DNA from: Craspedostauros australis
Taxonomy: Eukaryota > Bacillariophyta > Bacillariophyceae > Mastogloiales > Achnanthaceae
Reading direction: 5' to 3'
Length of the DNA stretch: 64,000 bases
NCBI GenBank assembly: GCA_026770025.1
Contig: JAMXDE010000043.1
Location: 186,001-250,000 of the forward strand
A program made the position numbers and the translations under genes. The notes under the pieces are model-generated. The model ran no database searches, was not told the DNA's origin, and saw only the letters and a list, made by a program, of their open reading frames with translations. This document shows positions 21,544-30,672 of the stretch, one piece after another. Each line of letters begins with the position of its first letter. The stretch's first letter is position 1.

Positions 21544-23589
21544 TTAAAGGACGTGTTCATCTTGCGGCACATCCTCTTTGGAAATTGGACCCCCGCTGCT
21601 GCTACTGTCACTGCTGTGTCTTCGCTTCAGCCGCTGCATCGACATGTACCGTCTGTACTCCATGATTTCATCAATCGGCAATTCGGGCAGATCGCCGTTG
21701 CCTTTGGTCTTTGCGTGCTCCGCAGCGGAACGCACCGTCCCGACACTCTGCGACGTCGCGCGCGGCGGCCAATCAAAATGCTTCGGCATCGTCTCCTTGT
21801 GCATCATGTGCACGACGAGCTGCCGATCCAACGACTCCTGCAGTGCGGCATACGTTTCCATGCCGGCCAAGTTGCGATCTTCCAACGGATCCTTTTGCAG
21901 GTCGTAGAGTTCCCAATCGGCGTCCGTACCGCGCGAACTGAAGTAGACGGCGTACTTGTACCGCGGCGTGCGCAAGCAGCGGATGATGGACGGCCCGCTG
22001 CGGCTGGGGATGTCGTCGTACGTGAAGTGGATGGCGGGTTGCGTGGCCTTGTTGCGTTTGGTTCTGGTGATGGATGCGGCCAATTCGGGGTCGTTCCATA
22101 AGGCTGTCAACGGCACGCCGACGCAGTCCGTTGTTTCTTTGTGTTGCAGCAACGACAGCAAGGTCGGCAGGACGTCGACGTGGCTCGCCAAGGCCTGCGT
22201 CGCGTACCGTTGCGGAAACGCGATGGGATTCGAGATGATGTACGGCACGCGCATGGACTCCTCGTAAGCGTTGTAGAACTTCTCCACCAGCGTGTGGCTC
22301 AACGCCTGCTCGCCGTGATCGGCCGTGCGGATGATGAGCGTCGAATCGGTCAATCCGCAGTCCTCCAACGTATCCAGCACCTGGCCGATCTGCGCATCGA
22401 CGACGGTGTGCAGGTGGGCGTAGAAGTTGACGTACTCCTGCGGAGAGTTGTCGAACGGCACGTAGGGCCACCCCATGTCTCCTTGGCAACGTGGTTTGTG
22501 GTTGGCGCGTAGATCTTCAATGTAGTTCGATGGCAGGGGCACCTGGATCTTCTGAAAGTCCTCGGTGGTGTATCCCAAAGTCGGATCGTACTGTGCAACG
22601 TAGACATCGTGCGGGTTGACGAATGACGCCACGAGACAGAATGGTTGTGGTTCTGCGCCTTCATCTTCTTTCTCGATAGCAGCAGTGGCAGTTGTGGTGT
22701 CCTCTTCTTTCGCAGTGCTGTCGTCATCCTCATCACTGCCGTCCTTATCTTTCTTGGGCCGCCCGCCCGTCGCCTGGTAATGCTTCAGAAAGTCCTTGAT
22801 CTCCGTCAGAAATCGCCCATCGTTATCGGGCGTCCCTCCACCCAAGGTCTCGTTCAAGGACAGACTCGTGCCGGCATCCGGCGGCTGCCATCCATGGAAT
22901 CCATAATCGCGCGGATGATTGCCCAGATGCCACTTGCCATGCCATTCGCAATGGTAGTCGGTGAGGTAGGTCGCCAGATTGGGCGTCGACCGCGGTAAAC
23001 TGCGGCGCGGTTGCGGCGATCCCGTCATCGTGACGCCCGTCTTGGCTGGGAATTGGCTCGTCAGCAACGACGCGCGGCTCGGCGAGCACATGCAGGCATT
23101 GCAGAAACCCTGTTGGAACGTGAGGCCGTTGCGTTGCAAGCGATCCAAGTTGGGGAGGTGCTTCGAGACGAAGTCCTCGGGCCAATGCTGCATGGATCGT
23201 TCCTGATCCGTGATGATGAACAGAAGGTTGGGTCGCTTGCCGTTGGCGAACAGCTGGGCGGCTCCCGTTTCGGGTGTTGGAGGATCAGCATTGCCATTGT
23301 CATTGCCATTAGAATGGGAATCGGCAGATCCCAATGCCGCAGCTTCCGCCATGATGGATGTCAGGAACTCTCTTCTGCTGCTGCTTGTGCCTGTGACCGT
23401 TGGTTCTGGTGTTACTGTCAATGCAGTGGAAAGAGATGAATGAGGAGGTGGTTCGGATGTTCGCAGCGACGTGGGAAGCTGGTAGCGATATACATTCCTG
23501 CAACTCTTGGAGGAGCGTACGTTTGACTGTAGCTGTAAGTGATATGAGCGAGAGGATAGCCAAGGCACGAACGCCAATCCAGGTCGCAT
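21544..23589 (-). CDS. Type I (formylglycine) sulfatase
   Basis: The predicted protein has 681 residues from the first in-frame ATG (23589); the frame stays open a little further upstream without an ATG. Conserved sulfatase parts in order: NLLFIITDQ (about residues 121-129), the formylglycine signature CSPSRASLL with the modified Cys at 168 (codon 23086-23088), HGKWHLG, FVNPHDV and IIRTADHGEQALSH. The substrate is a sulfate ester, most likely of a polysaccharide. An acidic insert rich in Asp, Glu and Lys lies between HGKWHLG and FVNPHDV. The N-terminal 75 residues are Arg/Ser-rich without acid residues, transit-peptide-like, starting MRPGLAFVP, but no signal peptide is obvious. If the enzyme is secreted, an upstream exon is missing. 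It is divergent from the next gene across a 0.6-kb leader region. Confidence 0.9.
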   Translation of the reverse strand: MRPGLAFVPWLSSRSYHLQLQSNVRSSKSCRNVYRYQLPTSLRTSEPPPHSSLSTALTVTPEPTVTGTSSSRREFLTSIMAEAAALGSADSHSNGNDNGNADPPTPETGAAQLFANGKRPNLLFIITDQERSMQHWPEDFVSKHLPNLDRLQRNGLTFQQGFCNACMCSPSRASLLTSQFPAKTGVTMTGSPQPRRSLPRSTPNLATYLTDYHCEWHGKWHLGNHPRDYGFHGWQPPDAGTSLSLNETLGGGTPDNDGRFLTEIKDFLKHYQATGGRPKKDKDGSDEDDDSTAKEEDTTTATAAIEKEDEGAEPQPFCLVASFVNPHDVYVAQYDPTLGYTTEDFQKIQVPLPSNYIEDLRANHKPRCQGDMGWPYVPFDNSPQEYVNFYAHLHTVVDAQIGQVLDTLEDCGLTDSTLIIRTADHGEQALSHTLVEKFYNAYEESMRVPYIISNPIAFPQRYATQALASHVDVLPTLLSLLQHKETTDCVGVPLTALWNDPELAASITRTKRNKATQPAIHFTYDDIPSRSGPSIIRCLRTPRYKYAVYFSSRGTDADWELYDLQKDPLEDRNLAGMETYAALQESLDRQLVVHMMHKETMPKHFDWPPRATSQSVGTVRSAAEHAKTKGNGDLPELPIDEIMEYRRYMSMQRLKRRHSSDSSSSGGPISKEDVPQDEHVL

Positions 23590-24207
23590 GATGTTGTGGC
23601 TGTTGGCCAGTTCTCCCTCCACGTGAGAGATGGTGATGGAAACCAAATGTACGGCCAACAGACCAATGCGACAACTGACGAATTTGATGGCCGTCGCGAA
23701 CGATTCTCCCTGCGTTGGATGGAACAAGACGTTAAATAACGGTTATAATAAGTTCACAACCTGTTTGTCCGGCGATTTGAAGCCGACCACGATTCGACCA
23801 CCATGACCACATGTCGTGAACCAAGACCCATCTCCCGCGACTTCATCGCCAAAAAATGAGGAGCTCCTTTCCACATTTCCGCATCTTTGGGTTGTGCGGA
23901 CAACCCACACACAAAACGGCTCAAAGACACAAAATCAATCATCGCTGGACAACTGTCGCACCTCACCAACAACGACATCATCAACACATTCACACACGTG
24001 CATAGAGCATAGTGCTCCGCAAGCATACACAACACAGGCATTCAATACAACACAATACAATACCAAACACGGAAATTTGACAAACCAGCTCCCTTCCTCT
24101 GCCTCCAAGAGTCGTCAGCATCCATCGACTTTCATCCGCATTCACAATCACATTCCGATCAACACTCACACAGCATTACACCGCATTTGACAGCATCACA
24201 TCGCACC
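23590..24207. other. Divergent promoter region
   Basis: About 620 bp lie between the sulfatase start (-) and the acidic-protein start (+). The right 250 bp are CA-rich with few G residues on the + strand, as expected for a leader just upstream of the ATG at 24208. No discrete element can be named. Confidence 0.4.
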
Positions 24208-27200
24208 ATGATCGCCGACAGAACCGCCAAGCGATCGTCCAAACTTGCGCAAGACTTGTTGCAGGACGGAGATGATCTGATGCTGACCAACTCCTTCGTC
24301 GCGGTAGAAGACCATTCATCAACGTGCGGCAACCTCAGCGACAGCGGCAGCTTCGAATGGAGCGGCAGGCGCAGGTCGCGATGGGAAGGTGCCGCATTCG
24401 TTTCAAAGCAAAAGCTTATCGACGACGACAAGCAAACTGCATCGCACGACGATGGCATCACATCCGTGGGATCCACCATGAGCTTGGACGTTGACCGCAT
24501 GGCAGATTTGGAAGCCGAAGATTACATCTACGACGATTGCGCCAGCAGTCAGGATGAGAATGACGCGCAGTCCTTCATTAGACGGTTGCAAACCATTAAA
24601 CGGCAACATCGGCAGGCGCTGGATGCGACAGAGGAACACCTCCGCATGTCAGCTGTGCCGATGAGCACATCGATCGAGCATTCCGAATCGAGGAGTGATG
24701 ACAGCACGCGCGAGCAAACGCAGGAAACACCCCGACAGCAACACCCGCAGAGACAGCGGCTGCGCACATTCCTTCCCATCGCCTCGAAGCTGCAGGCCAA
24801 GCTGCAAAGGACGTTCCAGGCTCGTCGGCGCAAGTCCATTCCATCCAACCTCAAGCAACAACAACAGCGCTCTTCTGATGATGTTGCGACGAAGCCAACA
24901 GTCACGGAAACAACGCGCACAGTCACATCATCCACTTCACATGTCCACGCAACCGCAAACACCAACGCAGACGCAAGCGCAGGATCACAACCACAGCATG
25001 ACACGAATACAACCAGGAAGGTTCGTCTCGGTTCAACGAGAAATGAACAGAAACTCCATTGCACAACCTCCAATATCGACCAGAGCGATCCTCGCAGCAC
25101 CTTCCATGGCTCACTGTCACCATCCAACCAATCTTTGCGCAGCAATCGGTTGGATGTTGTAACGGGACGATCGCTGCTGCAGCGCCAAAAGGCCCAGGTC
25201 TTCAGCCGGCCCTCCTGCGCCCATGCCGAGTGGGATGTTGCGAGCCCAAAGGACGCTGGCGTTTCCAGCAACTGGAGCCAGGTATCGAGATTGACGGGTG
25301 ATGACGTCGTCGCACCAGTACAGATGCCCATCACCGACATTATCGGTCCTCCACGCAATGCGACGCAGGATCTCCTGCAGGATCATGCAAGGCATCTCAA
25401 GACGGTGCTGCAGGATACGAATACCATGAGCATCGTGCAGCCTGAAGACGAGCTGCAATTGGAAACGGTGCACAGCGAAGTCACCGATGACAGCGGCGCG
25501 GATGCCACCGATTTTCTGTTGAACGCAACAACCAAAGGCCCCGCGTCGCTGCATTACATGGCCATCGACAACACTACGCAGGACTGCCTCAACGCCTGCG
25601 GCAGCCTCATGGCGATCGAACCAGAAGAATCGTGGACCGACCTGCTGTCCGAAGACATGCTTCACGCCGTGCACGAGAAGGCCATCGTACCGACAGAACT
25701 TCTGCTCCTGAACAACAAATCGGCATCGTCGAGGACGTTGGGTTCCGAGGTGGACGATGCCGCGCCGCGACAGCGCATCTATTCCGATTCGTGGGTGCCG
25801 TCCGATCCTCCTGCATCCAAACCTTTGCCGTGGAATACGTGGTTGAGCACATTTGCAGGTGGTGCCTTGCGACGTGGTCGCAGTACATCGTGGCATGAGA
25901 ACGATGGCGATATGATGCCGGGGCCTCGCATGGTCCCACGTGCACGCACGTCCTCCGATTCGGAATTGACTTTCCAAGCCGCTGCAGAGAGGGAGCGCAG
26001 ACTCCCCACCAGCCTGAGCGAGGAGTTGAACTTCCAATTCTCGTCGTCGGAAGATGATGAGGATGATGACACGGATGCGGATGTACCATCGCGACTCGAA
26101 GAGCGAGGCGTGGCAAACAACAACCTCGACAGCAATGGTGACAATGACAACGATCCTGGAGATGACGATGATGACGATGACGAGTCCACGACGTTAGACA
26201 ACTCTCTCGTGGTGCCACAACCAAGACGCAAACGCCGATATATGGCACCCGACAGCTGCCCCAGTCAATCGTGGAGCTTCACAATCCCAGAACATGGCAA
26301 CGAAAGCGTGGTCACTGCAAGCGTGGATGGAGATGATCAATTGAACGAGCTTCTATCAGCATTGGAACAGGCCTCGCTGCTCACGTCCTCCAAACGACGC
26401 AGGAAGCAGCAGCGCCGCAAAAGTCGTGAGGTGACGATTCATGGCGAACCGTCGCAGGCCGTTGCCAACAACGGCAAGCACGATTTCTCGCTGCCCCAAC
26501 TTGTCCGGCCCGAACCAAGAAGCCGTAAGTGCCTGCAGGATCGCAGCACGTTGCCAACGGAGGATGATTCCATCTCCCGTGATTCATCCGCGACCGATTT
26601 GGTTTCCAACGTGGTGCTAAGTAGCAACCATCATGATCACGATCATGATGGCAGTGGCAGTGGGGAACCAACGCCAATGACAACGGCAAATGATCCTCCT
26701 CATTCTCAACTTCATACAAGCAGTGACAATACCGCAAGCAAAGTTCTCCCACAACAGCGGAGGATAGGCGAAGCTGAGAACGAGGACAAGAACGAGGACA
26801 AGCACGATGCAAAAGACTGGAAACCTTCCGACGACGAAAAGGACATGAAAGTTTGGCCGCCAGGGAAGGCCAGGTCGTTGTCCGTCGACACCGGCCACCA
26901 ACGAATGACAGATGAGAATGACGAAGATAAGTGTGGCACTGGGGACAGCGCGAGTGACGCACTGAAGGCGGATGATGAAATGGGACAGGAAATCCGGCTC
27001 CTTTCACCATCCAAGATGATGGCTGACGTTGAATCCGTCGCAGGCGGCGATTTGATGGATGACGACGACGCCACGATCGTTTCCACCCACTTGCCATCCA
27101 CCGTTGCGGCAGCGGCAGCGGCAGCCACGCACAGTAGTCAGAACACGTTGCAACAAACACAGCAGGTGCAGGCAACCATGGCCAACACCGGACAGGAACG

Positions 27201-27600
27201 GTCGGAAGTGTACAACTACTACTGGAGCAACGCTGGCGACGACGGGGATGAAGGCACGGAAGTGGTGGAGTTCGTGCGACATGATCGTCTGTCGTCTCGC
27301 GGCGATCAATACGAGCAGCTGCTCGAAGGTGATGCCGAGCACGCCGTCAACGATTCCTTTGATGATGATGATCCATTCGATGGATTGGAAGATGATGTGC
27401 ACGACTTGTTTCGTGCAACAGAGACTACTGGCACTCGTAAACAACAGAACACATACCCGCACGGCGATTTCGAAAACGATCACGATGAAGAGTGTAGGCA
27501 GGAGGTGGATGACGGAGGACGCACTGAGCGGGAAGATGACCGTGACATTGGCCTTCAAGAATGGAGGGATGACATCGAAGCCATGTCCTCTTTGCTCTGA
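24208..27600 (+). CDS. Uncharacterised 1130-residue acidic, Ser-rich protein
   Basis: One uninterrupted frame from an ATG in CACC context. Composition is Asp, Glu, Ser, Thr, Gln and Asn rich, with acidic runs around residues 625-660 and no membrane segment or signal peptide. The better-ordered parts are the start (KRSSKLAQDLLQDGDD), a possible short coiled coil near 125-150 (RRLQTIKRQHRQALDATEEH), a basic Arg/Lys cluster near 195-220 and the C-terminal EVVEFVRHDRL to VHDLFRA region. The length without stops and the consistent codon use support a real gene. I do not recognise a family; a disordered nuclear or scaffold protein is a guess from composition only. Confidence 0.7.
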   Translation: MIADRTAKRSSKLAQDLLQDGDDLMLTNSFVAVEDHSSTCGNLSDSGSFEWSGRRRSRWEGAAFVSKQKLIDDDKQTASHDDGITSVGSTMSLDVDRMADLEAEDYIYDDCASSQDENDAQSFIRRLQTIKRQHRQALDATEEHLRMSAVPMSTSIEHSESRSDDSTREQTQETPRQQHPQRQRLRTFLPIASKLQAKLQRTFQARRRKSIPSNLKQQQQRSSDDVATKPTVTETTRTVTSSTSHVHATANTNADASAGSQPQHDTNTTRKVRLGSTRNEQKLHCTTSNIDQSDPRSTFHGSLSPSNQSLRSNRLDVVTGRSLLQRQKAQVFSRPSCAHAEWDVASPKDAGVSSNWSQVSRLTGDDVVAPVQMPITDIIGPPRNATQDLLQDHARHLKTVLQDTNTMSIVQPEDELQLETVHSEVTDDSGADATDFLLNATTKGPASLHYMAIDNTTQDCLNACGSLMAIEPEESWTDLLSEDMLHAVHEKAIVPTELLLLNNKSASSRTLGSEVDDAAPRQRIYSDSWVPSDPPASKPLPWNTWLSTFAGGALRRGRSTSWHENDGDMMPGPRMVPRARTSSDSELTFQAAAERERRLPTSLSEELNFQFSSSEDDEDDDTDADVPSRLEERGVANNNLDSNGDNDNDPGDDDDDDDESTTLDNSLVVPQPRRKRRYMAPDSCPSQSWSFTIPEHGNESVVTASVDGDDQLNELLSALEQASLLTSSKRRRKQQRRKSREVTIHGEPSQAVANNGKHDFSLPQLVRPEPRSRKCLQDRSTLPTEDDSISRDSSATDLVSNVVLSSNHHDHDHDGSGSGEPTPMTTANDPPHSQLHTSSDNTASKVLPQQRRIGEAENEDKNEDKHDAKDWKPSDDEKDMKVWPPGKARSLSVDTGHQRMTDENDEDKCGTGDSASDALKADDEMGQEIRLLSPSKMMADVESVAGGDLMDDDDATIVSTHLPSTVAAAAAAATHSSQNTLQQTQQVQATMANTGQERSEVYNYYWSNAGDDGDEGTEVVEFVRHDRLSSRGDQYEQLLEGDAEHAVNDSFDDDDPFDGLEDDVHDLFRATETTGTRKQQNTYPHGDFENDHDEECRQEVDDGGRTEREDDRDIGLQEWRDDIEAMSSLL

Positions 27601-28271
27601 ACAGTCGTTGGTATAGTGGATATCAATGCAGAATAGATGCCTCATCTATTATATTACACATGCCAATGCAGAATCAAGCGTGTTGTGATCCTCGCGACGG
27701 GTCCTTGTCGGTATAGCATTGCATAGCAGACAGACACCGCAAAGGCGCAGATGTACCTTGCGTACCAACACGTTGGTTCCATGCACATGTGCAAGTGTTA
27801 GTGCAAGCATCAGGACTAGAAATCTATTGGACAGGACTTATAAATTCTAGAGAGTAGAGAGACCTCGTCTCATTGCGATGGTACTCTCAAGTATTGTAGG
27901 CAGAAGTGTGGAGTGGTGCTTGTGGTGGTCTCCAACCTTGTGCGTTTGACAAGCTATGATCTCTCTGGATCTTATGATAGTGTCTTCTCCGGCTGCACGG
28001 TTCTCGAAGAGCGCACTCCGAAAAAGATCCCAGACCGTTCTCGTCATCTCGAAAAAGATTTGCCGATCTTGTGGTGTTCCGTCCCATCAAATCCAACCAC
28101 ATCAAATCATGTCAAAACATCGGCCACCGATGGCCAACAAAAACAAAAGGAGAGAACAAACTGAACTGCATGCAGTCAGCAACGACTACTTTGTAGAGCA
28201 CTCTGCTCTGCGATCTATTATACTTCGCTTCACTGTCCTCCACTCCACCCTGATCTATTCTTCAGCCAACT
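27601..28271. other. Intergenic region, no gene seen
   Basis: The 670 bp between two + strand genes hold only short frames (up to 196 codons, overlapping the next gene) without motifs. The right part is the leader of the aminotransferase gene. Confidence 0.5.
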
Positions 28272-29825
28272 ATGACGATGGTGACAATGATGATGTGCCA
28301 TCGGCACTCGCTTCCATCAGCTGCGCTGATTGTGCTGATTGCGTTGATCGTCCACGCTTCTGTGACGCCGGTCGAGGCGTTCCAACACAGCCTTCAACGC
28401 GCCACAGCGCATCGCTCTCACTCCCATCGATCGCATCCGCAAGGCAGCAACAATCGATGCCGCTGCGATCTGCCATCAACCACGGCGTGCTGCGCTCAAC
28501 TGGCCGACCGCATGATCGGACTGGACGCGCCGACGGTATGGCATGAGTTCTCACCGTTGGCCAACCAGCACCAGTCCATCAACTTGGGACAAGGATTCCC
28601 GGATTGGGATCCGCCGCAGTTCTGCATCGATGCCATGGCGCAGGCCACGCAACCTTCCTTCGAACGCAACGCCAATCAGTACGCGCGCAGCGCTGCGCAT
28701 CTGCCGTTGGCGCAGGTGTTGGCACAAGAGTACACGCAGCGGTGGCAGAACAGCATCGAGATCGATCCCATCACACAAATCGCCACGGCAACGGGATGCA
28801 CGAATGCCTTGTACTGCGCATTGCAAGGATTGATCAATCCAGGTGACGAAGTGCTCTTGATGGAGCCGGCCTTCGATATCTACACGGCGCAAGTCAAGAT
28901 GGCCGGCGGTACCTGCATCTACTGTCCGCTGCGGGAGCGCGATGATGACGATGATGTAGCGCGCACGGCATCGTCCGTCTTCTACCTGGATCTGGAAGAG
29001 CTGGATTCCAAGCTGACGCAAAAGACCAAGGTACTGCTGCTCAACACGCCGCACAATCCGACGGGCAAGGTGTTCACGCGCGAGGAGTTGCAAGACCTTG
29101 CCAAGCTGTTGCTGGACAAGTACCCCAACGTGATCGTGATCGCCGACGAAGTGTACGAACACATCGTGTTTGAGGATCCCAACAGCGGCGGCAAGCCGGT
29201 CGAGCACGTCTCGATGGCCACCATCGATGGCATGTGGGATCGCACGCTGACGCTGAGCTCGTCCGGCAAGACCTTCTCGTGCACGGGTTGGAAGGTCGGA
29301 TGGGCCGTGGGTCCCGATGCCTTGGTGCAGGCCGTGCGATCCACGCAGCAATGGGTCAGCTTCTCGGCCGCCACGCCCACGCAGGATGCCATCGCGCTGA
29401 GCATGCAGGAAGCCAAGCTGCCGTACGAAGGCTTTGATTCGTACTACGCCTTCCTGGCCAACAGCTACCAACGCAAACGCGAGATCCTGATGCAATGCCT
29501 GCAGCTGGCCGGCATGAATCCGCTGCTGCCATCCGGCGCCTTCTTCATCATGGCCGACACATCGTCGATCGAGTTTCCGTACGCGCAGCGCTATGCCGAC
29601 ATGGTCACGGCCGCCATGCCCAGTCATCCCATGCCGCGCGATTGGGCTCTGAGCCGGTGGATGACGGAGGAGATCGGCGTCACGTCCATTCCGCCGTCCG
29701 CGTTCTATTCGTCTCCCAACGTCCCGCTGGCTTCGAATCTGCTGCGGTTCGCCTTCTGCAAGGGCGACGACACCTTGCTGCAGGCTCGCGAGCGGTTCCG
29801 CGATTATTTTGGTGGGCACGCGTAG
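28272..29825 (+). CDS. PLP-dependent class I/II aminotransferase, kynurenine-aminotransferase-like, predicted plastid-targeted
   Basis: The predicted protein has 517 residues. The mature part follows the kynurenine/cysteine-conjugate aminotransferase pattern closely: INLGQGFPDWDPP, NANQYARSAAHLPL, TGCTNALYCAL, LLNTPHNPTGKVF, VIADEVYEHIVF, and the cofactor lysine in SSSGKTFSCTGWKVGW (K333). It should transaminate kynurenine, glutamine or methionine-type substrates with 2-oxo acids. Residues 1-36 form a signal peptide with a hydrophobic core (ALIVLIALIVHA), followed directly by Phe37 in VEAFQHSLQR and a His/Arg/Ser-rich, acid-free stretch. That matches the bipartite plastid presequence of heterokont algae, where an aromatic residue follows the signal-peptide cleavage. 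So a plastid stromal location is inferred. A long antisense frame over the gene is a shadow. Confidence 0.92.
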   Translation: MTMVTMMMCHRHSLPSAALIVLIALIVHASVTPVEAFQHSLQRATAHRSHSHRSHPQGSNNRCRCDLPSTTACCAQLADRMIGLDAPTVWHEFSPLANQHQSINLGQGFPDWDPPQFCIDAMAQATQPSFERNANQYARSAAHLPLAQVLAQEYTQRWQNSIEIDPITQIATATGCTNALYCALQGLINPGDEVLLMEPAFDIYTAQVKMAGGTCIYCPLRERDDDDDVARTASSVFYLDLEELDSKLTQKTKVLLLNTPHNPTGKVFTREELQDLAKLLLDKYPNVIVIADEVYEHIVFEDPNSGGKPVEHVSMATIDGMWDRTLTLSSSGKTFSCTGWKVGWAVGPDALVQAVRSTQQWVSFSAATPTQDAIALSMQEAKLPYEGFDSYYAFLANSYQRKREILMQCLQLAGMNPLLPSGAFFIMADTSSIEFPYAQRYADMVTAAMPSHPMPRDWALSRWMTEEIGVTSIPPSAFYSSPNVPLASNLLRFAFCKGDDTLLQARERFRDYFGGHA

Positions 29826-30672
29826 TATGCTGTGTGCGTTGCACTCGCATCTACCATTGGTTGCGAATGGGTTGGCGTGGTGGACATGGTAGTGCACGTA
29901 TCATACTCGTGCAACTCAACTTGGAGTATCTTGGCGCGGATTGCTCCCCCTCATAGACAGCAGCCTGCCTTGTCTACATGGAGAAGCAAATGTCTATGTT
30001 TGCAATAATAATATTTACATCTGGATTCAGTTGTTGATGTTGGGCATGGGTGCGTCCAGCCTACTGTACCAATAGGGTTGGAAGGATCCATTCATTGCGG
30101 AGTAAGTTGGTCTCATTCTCTCTAGCTTTGTTGAGTATCGTAGACTGGTCGTGAGTCCTGATCCCACGAAGGGACTAACAAAACAACAAACTCACGAACA
30201 AAACGGTTCAATGACCGCACAGACAACGGCAGTCATACTCCATGCGAAGCGGTACCATGACAACCACCACCAAAAGCGGACCAGTCTCCACAAACCCTCT
30301 CTGCGAGTCCACCATTTGTTGCGAGAAAGGCTCACCAGACGCAACCAGCACACGAACAGGTCACATCATCGGGATCTCCTCTCGATTCGGCAAGAGTGCA
30401 GAGACACTGAATTCCGCATGATCGAGGCCCAAGGCTGCTGTGGAATACGAAGTGATTGGACACGAAGACTCCGCAAAGAGAACGATCTAGCCACTCCAAC
30501 AACGACGCCAATCAAAGCTGGGCTTCCATTTTGACAGAACATCGACCACAACCCAATCGAAGTAAAGTGGAGTGAATCGAGTGGTCGTATAGCAGACCGG
30601 AGTGACGCAACGGACCAGTCGAGTGCAAGATCACAACATCTCTATCACTGGAAGAGAACAGCAACAAGCAAG
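29826..30672. other. Intergenic region before the glycosyltransferase array
   Basis: The 847 bp contain a CA/AG-rich 5' leader for the first GT61-like gene and AT-rich patches near 30003-30020. No gene is supported. Confidence 0.5.

Noticed and set aside
25117-26037. 306-codon minus-strand frame
   Set aside because: Antisense to the long acidic-protein gene and without motifs.
28551-29897. 448-codon open frame on the minus strand
   Set aside because: Antisense shadow of the aminotransferase, created by its GC-rich codon use; no motifs.
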